From assembly GCA_020052215.1 (NCBI GenBank), contig JAGVPN010000255.1:1-10843 (forward strand): a stretch of DNA of 10,843 nucleotides, in the 5' to 3' direction. A program made the translations under genes and the position numbers. This DNA is from Syntrophobacterales bacterium (GTDB lineage Bacteria > Desulfobacterota > Desulfobaccia > Desulfobaccales > 0-14-0-80-60-11). The stretch's first letter is position 1, and every line of letters starts with the position of its first letter. Positions 1 through 6,662 of this stretch are shown here, in pieces. A model generated the notes under the pieces. It had not been told where the DNA came from. It searched no databases and saw only the letters and a list, made by a program, of their open reading frames with translations.

Positions 1-177
1 CAGGGCGAAACTCATCATCAGCAAACCCACCAAGCCGATCCCGGCGAAGATGACGTCCTTGACCCCCAGAGTCAAATGCCAGCCGGCCTTTTTGCCCTTT
101 TTCCCCCGACCTGTCTCCACTTCACCCCCCTGGGGTTGTTTCTCCTGGAAACCTGGTAATCGCAATTGTCGCCGCAA
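1..177 (-). CDS. Partial membrane-anchored protein, N-terminal 59 residues (possible SPOR-domain protein)
   Basis: This reading frame starts at a TTG (177-175) and stays open for 59 codons to the left edge of the window, so only the N-terminus is visible. An AGGAG ribosome binding site lies six bases upstream of the TTG, which is why I chose this start. The visible part has a Gln/Gly-rich head, a Lys-rich stretch (GRGKKGKKAG, about residues 24-32) and then one hydrophobic segment (about residues 42-59, VIFAGIGLVGLLMMSFAL). This is the layout of a single-pass inner-membrane protein with a short basic cytoplasmic N-terminus. It follows argS by 17 bases on the same strand and is probably co-transcribed. 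In related bacteria argS is often followed by a SPOR-domain (peptidoglycan-binding) membrane protein, and this N-terminus would fit. The SPOR domain itself would lie outside the window, so the assignment is inference. Confidence 0.55.
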   Translation of the reverse strand, partial: MRRQLRLPGFQEKQPQGGEVETGRGKKGKKAGWHLTLGVKDVIFAGIGLVGLLMMSFAL

Positions 178-194
178 ACGATTCTCCTGTGGAT

Positions 195-1862
195 TTACAT
201 AGTTTCCGGGGCCTCCACCCCCAAAACCCCCAAACCATGAGCCAAGACGGTTTTCACGCCGCTCACCAGCCAGAAGCGAGCCTGGGTCAGCTCAACGTCG
301 TCAGAGATAAAGCGATGTTTGTAATAATAACTATGCAATTGGGCGGCCAGTTCCGTCAAGCAATAAGTGATCCGATGCGGCTCCCGATTGCGGGCCGCCC
401 CCTCCACCAGTTCCGGATAATTGGCCAGCATCTTGAGGATGGACACCTCCTCCGGCAGAGTGAGCCGGGGAAATCTGGCCGGGTCAAGCTCCTGGACCTC
501 GATACCCTGGGCCGCGGCCTGGCGAAACACCGAGGCCAGCCGGGCGTGGGCATACTGGACGTAATAGACCGGGTTGTCGCTGCTCTGCTGTTTGGCCACT
601 TCCAGGTCGAAGTCCAGTTGGGCGTCGGGCCGCCGGGTGAGAAAAATAAAGCGGGCCGCATCTTTACCCACTTCGTCCATGACCTCCCGCAAGGTGACAA
701 AAGTGCCCCCCCGGGTGGTCATGGCCACGGGTTCCCCCCGGCGCAACAGCGACACCAACTGCACCAGGATCACCTGCAAGCGGCCGGTAAACCCCAGGGC
801 CTGGGCCGCCGCCTGGAGCCGGGGCACATAGCCGTGGTGATCGGCCCCCCAAATATCCACCACCTGGTCAAACCCCCGCCGGAATTTGTCCAGGTGATAG
901 GCCACATCCGAAGCGAAGTAGGTAGTGGCCCCGTTGCTGCGACGCACCACCCGGTCCTTTTCGTCCCCGAAGGCGGTGGCCTTGAACCACAGGGCGCCGT
1001 CTTGCTCATAGAGATATCCCTGCTCTTTAAGCAGGGTGAAGCCCTGGTCCACCAGGCCCTGCCGGTAGAGTTCGGTTTCACTGAACCAGTGGTCGAAACG
1101 CACGCCAAAATCTTTCAGGTCCTGCTTGATTTCGTTTAGGATCACGTCGCCGGCGTAGCGCCCCAGCCGCACCAGGTCGTCGGCCTGGGGTTCTGGTCCA
1201 GGCGCGGCCTGGCCCTGGGCCAGGTAGTTCCGGGCCAGGTCCTTCATGTAGCCGCCCTGATAGCCGTCCGCCGGGAACTCCACCGCCTCGCCCTCCAGCT
1301 CCCGGAGGCGGAAATAGAGGGATTTTCCTAAAGTGAGGATCTGGTTGCCCACGTCGTTGATGTAGTATTCCCGCTCCACCTGATGACCCGTGGCGGCCAG
1401 CAGATTGGCCAGGGCGTCTCCTAAGGCCGCGCCCCGGCCGTGGCCGATGTGCAGCGGCCCGGTGGGGTTGGCGCTGACGAACTCCACCTGGACTTTGACG
1501 CCCGCGCCCATCCCACTGTTGCCGTAAGCGTCGCCCAGCCGGTGAATTTCCTCGATCACCCGGTACCAATAGGCGTCGGCAATGAAAAAGTTGATGAACC
1601 CGGGCCCGGCCATCTCCACTTTCAGGAGCATGCCCTCCGGGGCCGCAAGGTGGTCGATGATGGCCTGGGCCACCTTCCGGGGCGGCAGCTTGGCCTGCTT
1701 GGCCAGGATCAACGCCAGGTTGGTGGCCAGGTCGCCGTGCTCGGCGTGTTTGGTCGCCTCCACTTCGAAGGCGGGCAGGGTCGCAAAGGCCAGTTGGCCG
1801 GCGGCTTTAGCCCGTTCGGCACTGGCCGTGATCAGGTCACGAATGGTTTTTTTGATGTGCAT
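195..1862 (-). CDS. argS: Arginyl-tRNA synthetase
   Basis: Cytoplasmic class I aminoacyl-tRNA synthetase that charges tRNA-Arg with arginine. The 555 residues match the usual bacterial length. The N-terminal additional domain (about 1-110) is followed by the catalytic core with the HIGH signature at 138-141 in the context NPTGPLHIGHGRG, then YYINDVGNQ (166-174) and WGADHHGYVPR (338-348). NPVYYVQYAHAR (430-441) opens the DALR anticodon-binding domain that runs to the C-terminus. The KMSKS loop is degenerate: AMTTRGGTFVTL (380-391) keeps the Met and the GxFVTL flank but has neither lysine. ArgRS enzymes without a canonical KMSKS are well known, so I do not take this as inactivation. The ATG at 1862 is preceded by only a weak GAG-type ribosome site. 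The partial membrane-protein gene follows 17 bases downstream. Confidence 0.97.
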   Translation of the reverse strand: MHIKKTIRDLITASAERAKAAGQLAFATLPAFEVEATKHAEHGDLATNLALILAKQAKLPPRKVAQAIIDHLAAPEGMLLKVEMAGPGFINFFIADAYWYRVIEEIHRLGDAYGNSGMGAGVKVQVEFVSANPTGPLHIGHGRGAALGDALANLLAATGHQVEREYYINDVGNQILTLGKSLYFRLRELEGEAVEFPADGYQGGYMKDLARNYLAQGQAAPGPEPQADDLVRLGRYAGDVILNEIKQDLKDFGVRFDHWFSETELYRQGLVDQGFTLLKEQGYLYEQDGALWFKATAFGDEKDRVVRRSNGATTYFASDVAYHLDKFRRGFDQVVDIWGADHHGYVPRLQAAAQALGFTGRLQVILVQLVSLLRRGEPVAMTTRGGTFVTLREVMDEVGKDAARFIFLTRRPDAQLDFDLEVAKQQSSDNPVYYVQYAHARLASVFRQAAAQGIEVQELDPARFPRLTLPEEVSILKMLANYPELVEGAARNREPHRITYCLTELAAQLHSYYYKHRFISDDVELTQARFWLVSGVKTVLAHGLGVLGVEAPETM

Positions 1863-1893
1863 TTATACTCAGCTTTCTCAGTTTTCACCTTGT

Positions 1894-1915
1894 CCCCAAG
1901 CTTAACTTGGGAACG
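1894..1915. repeat. Interspersed palindrome, CCCAAG...CTTGGG family
   Basis: CCCAAG (1895-1900) and CTTGGG (1906-1911) form a 6-bp stem around CTTAA, followed by GAACGAG. The same core occurs four times at 2659-2773, so this is a solitary copy of a local repeat family. It lies in the leader of argS. Confidence 0.6.
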
Positions 1916-1919
1916 AGAT

Positions 1920-1942
1920 AAAATAGTGTCTGTCCCTATTTT
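1920..1942. repeat. Palindrome AAAATAG...CTATTTT
   Basis: AAAATAG (1920-1926) and CTATTTT (1936-1942) are perfect 7-bp inverted arms around a nine-base loop, TGTCTGTCC. It sits between the zinc-ribbon gene and argS. It resembles short dispersed palindromes of the REP type. The A/T-rich outer stem could weakly terminate transcription in either direction, which is inference. Confidence 0.45.
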
Positions 1943-2011
1943 CCAAGCGCATCCCGCCATTAGTTCTACATCTTTTTGAAAACGAAAATCAAAGCTACCA
2001 GCTCCGACACT

Positions 2012-2575
2012 CTAATCCAAAAACCGAGCCTGAACCCCCGGCCCGATCCTTACCCCAACAAAGTCATTGACGATCTTTAAATATTCTCTGCCGCCTTTGG
2101 TCCTGCGTTTGGCCACAAAGTATAAGACTCCCAATACCTTAATGATGTGCTCTGCAGCCGCTTCCTCTAAATCGTCTTGGATAGCCTGATTCACCTGATA
2201 AAACCCTTTTTCAATCAATTCATTGTCAAAAGCAAGCACTTCCTCCTTGAAATAATAATTATCTAGCAATAATTCCATAATCCTTATCGGCACATCATCA
2301 TTAATTGTGCGCCCGGTATCCCGGTCAAAGGCGCCGATGGCCCCCTCGATGGCATTCGACCATGCTTGGAGGTCCATGCTGTTATTCATCTGCCTTACCG
2401 TATACGCCGGAACCTTATCATATTTAGGCGGCAATTCCGGTTCCTTATAAAAAGAGCAGCCCTGACACGCTTCTGCTTTTCTAGTTTTGCCGCAACATAA
2501 AGTGCAGACGTACCCATCCACGGGCAAACATTTTCTTTTGCCTTTTTTAGTATTACATATAGAGCACTTCGCCAA
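2012..2575 (-). CDS. Uncharacterised protein with N-terminal cysteine-rich zinc-ribbon-like domain
   Basis: 187 residues of unknown function. The first 40 residues carry eight cysteines (4, 7, 16, 24, 27, 28, 37, 40) in the pattern CxxC...C...CxxCC...CxxC. This strongly suggests a structural zinc site of the kind found at the ends of various uncharacterised bacterial proteins. The rest (about 60-187) looks helical and mixed-charge, with LEEAAAEHIIKVLGVLYF (135-152) as its most regular helix. There is no signal peptide or membrane segment, so it is probably cytoplasmic. The start is TTG (2575-2573), supported by AAGGAAG seven bases upstream; no ATG fits. The gene is clearly richer in A/T than argS and alr, and is bordered by palindromic repeats on both sides, which suggests acquisition. 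A nucleic-acid-binding role is possible but not shown. Confidence 0.8.
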   Translation of the reverse strand: MAKCSICNTKKGKRKCLPVDGYVCTLCCGKTRKAEACQGCSFYKEPELPPKYDKVPAYTVRQMNNSMDLQAWSNAIEGAIGAFDRDTGRTINDDVPIRIMELLLDNYYFKEEVLAFDNELIEKGFYQVNQAIQDDLEEAAAEHIIKVLGVLYFVAKRRTKGGREYLKIVNDFVGVRIGPGVQARFLD

Positions 2576-2658
2576 AATATTTCTTCCTTTGTTCCAAATA
2601 GGTCATGTTTATTGGGCGCCTTTCTAATTTTTCCCGGCAAATAATCCCGTTATCTTCT

Positions 2659-2773
2659 GGTTCCCAAGTTGCACTTGGGAACCCAATTGCAACCCAAGCT
2701 GAGCTTGGGACCTTCCCAATGCCAAGTACAGCTTGGCGGGCAATGACGCGTTCCCAAGCACAGCTTGGTGACG
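2659..2773. repeat. Array of four CCAAG/CTTGG palindromes, about 30-base period
   Basis: Four hairpins follow one another, with their CCAAG cores at 2664, 2694, 2722 and 2754 (steps of 30, 28 and 32). The first is a perfect 11-bp stem, GGTTCCCAAGT (2659-2669) with ACTTGGGAACC (2673-2683), around TGC. The second is CCCAAGC/GCTTGGG (2693-2709), the third GCCAAG/CTTGGC (2721-2737) and the fourth CCAAGC/GCTTGG (2754-2768). A related solitary copy is at 1894-1915. Spacers differ in sequence, but the palindromes are conserved, and several have TTCCCAAG entering or GACGAG leaving. Confidence 0.75.
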
Positions 2774-2800
2774 AGGAAAATAATCCATAAGGTTGCATCG

Positions 2801-2825
2801 GCGCAGGCTAAAGCCTGCGGCTACC
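2801..2825. repeat. REP-like hairpin, copy 1
   Basis: CGCAGGCT (2802-2809) and AGCCTGCG (2812-2819) form a perfect 8-bp stem with a two-base loop, followed by GCTACC. The whole 25-base unit recurs exactly, in inverted orientation, at 10778-10802. It lies downstream of the small four-Cys gene and could stabilise or end that transcript, which is inference. Confidence 0.75.
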
Positions 2826-2885
2826 AGAGGTCTATTCGCCCAGGGCGCCCCCTACATAAACCCCACCTTTTCGCCTTTTCCCCTT

Positions 2886-3059
2886 TTACCCTTTTTCCCC
2901 AGCCTTAGGCCCCTCCCCCTCCGGCTTGGGCTTTAACGCCATATCCCGGGTGTACTCCAGGCAGTGCTGGCCGGTGAAGGAGAATTTTTTGACGCAGGTC
3001 TCGCGCCAGGCGCAGACCACGCAGATGCTGGCTTCCTGGGTGTCGGGTTTTCTCTCCAT
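2886..3059 (-). CDS. Small four-cysteine protein coupled to alr, function unknown
   Basis: 57 residues. Four cysteines at 13, 16, 22 and 33 (C-x2-C-x5-C-x10-C, core ICVVCAWRETCVKKF) suggest a zinc or Fe-S site. The tail from about residue 42 is Lys/Pro/Glu/Gly-rich and probably disordered. The frame is open further upstream into alr (to 3116). I chose the ATG at 3059 because it has CGGAG six bases upstream and falls one base after the alr stop codon, in TGAGATG, a typical translational-coupling arrangement. Small proteins with this ICVVCAW-type core occur in Desulfobacterota as far as I recall, without a known function. The tight link to alr shows co-expression but does not prove a role in cell-wall synthesis. 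Confidence 0.72.
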   Translation of the reverse strand: MERKPDTQEASICVVCAWRETCVKKFSFTGQHCLEYTRDMALKPKPEGEGPKAGEKG

Positions 3060-3060
3060 C

Positions 3061-4185
3061 TCAAACTCCGGTATAGCGCCTGAGGTTTGAACTCCCCAGG
3101 GCGCAGTAAATTTCATAGCTGATAGTCTGAGCCCAACCGGCCAGTTCTTCGGCCAGGAGCGCCTCCCCCTGGTCCCGGCCCAGAAGCACGGCCCGGTCGC
3201 CCTCCTTGACTTCCGGGATGGCGGTGACCTCCACCATGGTGAGGTTCATGCAGACCCGGCCCCGGATGGGGGCCCGGCGGCCATGGATGAGGACCTCGCC
3301 CCGATTGGAGTTGAGACGGCTGTAGCCGTTGCAATATCCCACCGGCAGCACCGCCAGGTCGCACCAGTCCGGGGTGGTGTAGGTGCAGCCGTAGCTGATG
3401 CTGCTCCCCGGGGGCAGGCGCTTCACCTGGAGGACCCGGGCCGCCAGGGACATCACCGGCTTAAGCGCAGCCAGCGGCGGCCGATCCGGGGAAGGGGGCG
3501 AGCCGTAAAGCATGAGACCCGGCCGCACCAGGCCCACATGGGCCTCGGGCAACTCCCAGAGGGCGGCGCTGTTGGAAATATGACTGAGGGGCAGCTTCCA
3601 GCCCTCGGTCCGGGCCGCGGCCAAAAGCGCAGTGAATTCCTGCAGCTGCTTATAAGTATACGTCTTGTCTGCCTGGTCCGCCACCGCCAGGTGGGAGATC
3701 AGCCCCATGACCTTCAGGCGGCCCATTTTTTTTAAGCCCGCCAAAAACGGCAAGACCTCCTGGGGCAGCACTCCCAGGCGGCCCATGCCGGTATCCACCT
3801 TCAGGTGCACCCTGGCTTTTTTGCCCTGATTGGCGGCCGCGGCCGACAATGCCTGGGCCACATCCAGGCGGAACAGGGACACCTCCAGGTCGGCCGCCAC
3901 CGCCCGTTCGGCTTCCTCCGGCAAAATGCCCAAGAGCAACAGCACCGGGAGGCTGATCTCCGCCTGTCGCAGCATCAGCCCTTCTTCCAGGGAACCCACC
4001 CCCAAATAATCCACGCCGGCGGCGGCGAGCTTCCGGGCCACGGGCAGCAGCCCGTGCCCATAGGCATCGGCCTTGACTACCGCCAGCATCTTGACCTGGG
4101 GATCACAGAGGCGGCGCAGTTGCCGATAGTTGTGCTCCAGGGCCGCCAGATCCACGGCCAGGTCCACCATGGTGGTGATCATCAT
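3061..4185 (-). CDS. alr: Alanine racemase (PLP-dependent)
   Basis: Converts L-alanine to D-alanine for peptidoglycan. 374 residues, the usual length. The N-terminal TIM-barrel domain carries the PLP lysine K38 in AVVKADAYGHG, then KVDTGMGRLG (129-138) with R136, which contacts the cofactor, SHISNSAALW (201-210) and LVRPGLMLYG (219-228). The C-terminal beta domain supplies the catalytic tyrosine Y265 in SSISYGCTY, PVGYCNGYSR (281-290) and RVCMNLTMVEV (310-320). N314 stands where most homologues have Asp (CMD). The frame begins with tandem ATGs. The second (4182) is better spaced from the GGAG site (five bases against two), so translation may start there. purE lies 21 bases upstream and the four-Cys gene one base downstream, so the three form an operon. 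Confidence 0.97.
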   Translation of the reverse strand: MMITTMVDLAVDLAALEHNYRQLRRLCDPQVKMLAVVKADAYGHGLLPVARKLAAAGVDYLGVGSLEEGLMLRQAEISLPVLLLLGILPEEAERAVAADLEVSLFRLDVAQALSAAAANQGKKARVHLKVDTGMGRLGVLPQEVLPFLAGLKKMGRLKVMGLISHLAVADQADKTYTYKQLQEFTALLAAARTEGWKLPLSHISNSAALWELPEAHVGLVRPGLMLYGSPPSPDRPPLAALKPVMSLAARVLQVKRLPPGSSISYGCTYTTPDWCDLAVLPVGYCNGYSRLNSNRGEVLIHGRRAPIRGRVCMNLTMVEVTAIPEVKEGDRAVLLGRDQGEALLAEELAGWAQTISYEIYCALGSSNLRRYTGV

Positions 4186-4206
4186 GGCTCCACCCCGCCC
4201 CGGTAA

Positions 4207-4725
4207 TTAGTCGCCACGGCGATACCCGGCCGGGATCTGGTCCGCCTGCTGGGCCACGTTCTCCGCCAGTTCTTCCTTGTGGCGCTGGAGGCGCTCCTTG
4301 AGCCTAGGGTCACCGAGGGCCAGGATTTGGGCGGCAAAGATGGCGGCGTTTTGGGCCCCAGCCGCGCCCACGGCCATGGTGGCCACGGGTACGCCCCCGG
4401 GCATCTGCACCGTGGACAACAGACTGTCCAGGCCGTTTAGATGGGAGCCGGGCATGGGCACCCCGATCACCGGCAAGGTGGTCTCCGCGGCCAAAACCCC
4501 CGCCAGATGGGCCGCCATCCCGGCCACGGCTATGATGACCTTGATCCCCCGGGCCGCGGCATCCCGGCCATAGGCCTGGGCCTGCTTGGGGGCGCGGTGG
4601 GCCGAAGCCACCACCACCTCAAAGGCAATTCCCCACTCCTGGAGCAATACCGCGGCGGGCGAAACCAAGGGCCAGTCCGAGGCGCTGCCTAACACGATGC
4701 CGACGTCAACCACTTTTGCCGCCAT
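4207..4725 (-). CDS. purE: N5-carboxyaminoimidazole ribonucleotide mutase (PurE, class I)
   Basis: Catalyses the N5-CAIR to CAIR rearrangement in de novo purine synthesis, in the cytoplasm. 172 residues, typical of the single-domain bacterial enzyme. The signature GIVLGSASDWPL (9-20) contains the nucleotide-binding SxSDW of class I enzymes. VASAHRAP (39-46) carries the catalytic histidine H43. GMAAHLAGVLAA (69-80) and GVPMPGSHLNGLDSLLS (88-104) are the other family motifs. The start ATG (4725) has AAGGGGA five bases upstream. purK, its usual partner, is not in the window. purE sits between polX (85-base gap) and alr (21-base gap). Confidence 0.95.
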   Translation of the reverse strand: MAAKVVDVGIVLGSASDWPLVSPAAVLLQEWGIAFEVVVASAHRAPKQAQAYGRDAAARGIKVIIAVAGMAAHLAGVLAAETTLPVIGVPMPGSHLNGLDSLLSTVQMPGGVPVATMAVGAAGAQNAAIFAAQILALGDPRLKERLQRHKEELAENVAQQADQIPAGYRRGD

Positions 4726-4810
4726 ATTTTTCCCCTTGTCACTTGGGGGCTACGGGCTTTTTCTTCAGTGGCCCTTACCCCTCCCCCCCAAAAAAAACTT
4801 GGCGCTTTTT

Positions 4811-6529
4811 CTACCCCGCCCGGCGGCGGCGCAGCAGTTCGGCCACCTCGGCCGGCGGGTAGGTATTGAGCACGTCTGCCGGGGCCAGCCAGCCTTTCCG
4901 GGCGATCATCACCCCATAGTTTACGTCATCCAGGCCTTCCAGGCTATGGGCGTCGGGGTTGATACTGATTAAAATCCCCAATTCTTTGGCCCGGCGCAGC
5001 CATCGCCAGTCTAGGTCCAGGCGATAGGGGCTGGCGTTGATTTCCATGATCACCTGGTGGCCCCCGGCGAATTTCAGGATGGCCTCCAGGTCGTGGGCAT
5101 ACGGTTCCCGGGCCAGGAGCAAGCGGCCGCTCAGGTGGCCCAGCATGGTGCAGCAGGGGTGGGCCAGGGCGGTCAGGAGGCGTTCGGTCATGGCCTCCCG
5201 CTTGAGGCTGAACTGGGAATGGATGGAGGCGATGACAAAATCAAATCCTTCCAGGACCTCATCCGGGTAATCCAGGGAGCCGTCGCTCAGGATGTCCGAT
5301 TCCACTCCCCAGAACAGGGTAAAATCGGGATGCTCCCGCCGCCGGGTCTCCACCTCCGCTCTTTGCCGTTCCAGGTCCGGCACTTTCAGCCCCCCGGCGT
5401 AATAGGCCGACTGGCTGTGGTCCGAGATCCCCAGATAGCTCCAGCCTCGCTGTTTGGCCCCCATGATCAGCTCCTCCAGGGAGTTGACCCCGTCGCTGTA
5501 GAAGGAGTGGACGTGGAAGCACCCCCGGACATCCTCGGGGGTGATGAGGCGGGGCAGGCCGTCCTGCTGCCCGGCTTCGACCTCTCCCAGGCCCTCCCGC
5601 AACTCCGGGGGTATCAGGGGCAATCCCAGGCGCCGGTAAATGTCGTCCTCTTCCCGGGAGGGCTGGAGTCGGCCGTCGGCCCACAAGCCCTGGGGGGTGA
5701 GTTCCAGGTGATGTTCCCGGGCCAGGTTTTGCAAGGCTCGGAAGTGGTCGGCGTTGCCCGTGGCTGCGAGCCAGGCGGCCCCGAACCCCACGGGAGCGCT
5801 CAGGGTCAGCCTGAGCGGTATCCCCTGGGGCAGGGTGGTTTCGGCCTGCCCCGGGGCCGGTTCCACCAACGCCGCGCCCAAAACTTTTTCCAGTTCTGCC
5901 ATCACCCGGTGCGGGTGGTCGGTGGCCACCGCCAGGTCAATAGCGCCGGCCACTTCCAGGCGGCGGCGCACCGGGCCGGCCACCTCCAGCCTTCGAGTGC
6001 CGGGGAGGCGCCGCCACCTCTCCGCCAGGGCTTCAGCCAGGGGCAGAAGATCCCCTAAGCGAAAAAGCCCGTCGTAGCGTTTCAGACTGGCCAGGCCGGC
6101 CTTGATCTTCTCCTGGGATTTGGCCCCAAAACCCGGGAGCGCCACCAGGCGGTTTTCCTGGCAGGCATACTCCAGTTCGCCTAAGCCGGTGAGGTGGAGT
6201 TCGTCAAACAGCACCCGGGCCTTCTTGGGCCCTAATCCCGGCACCCGCAGCAGTTCAAGGAGCCCCGCCGGGGTCCGGTCCTTGAGTTCCCGGTACAGGG
6301 ACGCCTCGCCGCGGCTGAGCAGTTCTTCGATGACCCCGGCCAGGGATTTGCCGATGCCCTTGACCCGGGCCAGTTCCCCGGAGCGCAGGGCGGCTGCCAG
6401 GTCCCCCGGAAAGGTGAGCACCGCCCGGGCCCCAGCTTCGTAAGCCCTCACCTTGAAGGGGTTTTCCCCGGCCAGCTCCAAGAGGAGCGCGATCTCCTCC
6501 AGGACGGCCGCCACCTCTTTCTTATCCAT
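4811..6529 (-). CDS. polX: PolX family protein with degenerate polymerase site and intact PHP nuclease domain
   Basis: Bacterial/archaeal PolX architecture, 572 residues, normally a base-excision/gap-repair enzyme. Order: N-terminal 8-kDa-like region with helix-hairpin-helix motifs (58-70, VPGLGPKKA 96-104, LPGFGAKSQ 131-139); palm/thumb (about 180-300); C-terminal PHP phosphoesterase (about 337-545). The palm is damaged. The usual GSxRR...gDiD motif reads GPVRR...AGAID (185-198), so the first metal Asp is A196 and only D198 remains. The third Asp, normally in vDlr, is T242 (RLTLS). The PHP metal ligands all look present: H339, H341, D346, H371, E410, H437, H465, D526, H528. I therefore expect a 3'-5' exonuclease or phosphoesterase without polymerase activity. 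Non-canonical PolX proteins of this kind are known in prokaryotes. The ATG abuts a repeat element and has no clear Shine-Dalgarno site. Confidence 0.92.
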   Translation of the reverse strand: MDKKEVAAVLEEIALLLELAGENPFKVRAYEAGARAVLTFPGDLAAALRSGELARVKGIGKSLAGVIEELLSRGEASLYRELKDRTPAGLLELLRVPGLGPKKARVLFDELHLTGLGELEYACQENRLVALPGFGAKSQEKIKAGLASLKRYDGLFRLGDLLPLAEALAERWRRLPGTRRLEVAGPVRRRLEVAGAIDLAVATDHPHRVMAELEKVLGAALVEPAPGQAETTLPQGIPLRLTLSAPVGFGAAWLAATGNADHFRALQNLAREHHLELTPQGLWADGRLQPSREEDDIYRRLGLPLIPPELREGLGEVEAGQQDGLPRLITPEDVRGCFHVHSFYSDGVNSLEELIMGAKQRGWSYLGISDHSQSAYYAGGLKVPDLERQRAEVETRRREHPDFTLFWGVESDILSDGSLDYPDEVLEGFDFVIASIHSQFSLKREAMTERLLTALAHPCCTMLGHLSGRLLLAREPYAHDLEAILKFAGGHQVIMEINASPYRLDLDWRWLRRAKELGILISINPDAHSLEGLDDVNYGVMIARKGWLAPADVLNTYPPAEVAELLRRRRAG

Positions 6530-6662
6530 AGCTATCAGCTTTCAGCAGTCAGCTATCAGCAAAAAACCAGGACTTATCCAGATCGGGTCGCTAACGTTTG
6601 AATTACTGTTAAAATAACTAATTGTATTAATTCTAAAAGCTAACTGCTGATAGCTGAACGCT
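6530..6662. repeat. Inverted-repeat (MITE/REP-like) element filling the mltB-polX gap
   Basis: Two imperfect 25-base arms, 6530-6554 and 6638-6662, are inverted copies differing at about five positions, and enclose 83 bases of mostly A/T-rich DNA without an open frame. The left arm also contains a direct duplication of AGCTATCAGC at 6530-6539 and 6551-6560. The arms touch the polX start codon on one side and the mltB stop codon on the other. The transcript from mltB to polX could fold into a long hairpin here. Confidence 0.65.

Larger units (their letters stand above)
2576..2885. other. 310-base gene-free region holding palindromic repeats
   Basis: No credible gene is seen here. The region contains the ribosome site of the zinc-ribbon gene (about 2583-2588), an array of four CCAAG/CTTGG palindromes (2659-2773), a REP-like hairpin (2801-2825), and a pyrimidine-rich tract on the plus strand from about 2860 that runs on into the end of the small four-Cys gene. 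Short open frames across the palindromes are products of the repeats. Confidence 0.7.

Noticed and set aside
189..1139. A 316-codon plus-strand open frame opposite argS
   Set aside because: It is antisense to well-supported argS, has no recognisable motifs, and reflects the GC-rich codon positions of argS.
2659..2773. CRISPR array
   Set aside because: The palindromic cores are only about 15-25 bases, differ from one another, and no cas gene is present.
2605..2790. Short open frames across the palindrome array (both strands)
   Set aside because: They are made almost wholly of the repeats and have no supported start.
2860..2905. Polypyrimidine tract as a triplex-forming element
   Set aside because: It overlaps the low-complexity end of the four-Cys gene and is not a convincing mirror repeat.
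3060..3116. An N-terminal extension of the four-Cys protein into alr
   Set aside because: The extension is read out of frame inside alr. The ATG at 3059 has its own ribosome site and a one-base gap to the alr stop.
4780..4800. Homopolymer C and A runs before the end of polX as a terminator
   Set aside because: On the minus strand the T8 run is not preceded by a stable hairpin, so a terminator is not supported. The run is also a likely place for sequencing error.
5057..6058. A 333-codon plus-strand open frame opposite polX
   Set aside because: It is antisense to polX, whose PHP and HhH motifs are clear. Composition (Gly/Gln/Pro-rich) is typical of a shadow frame.
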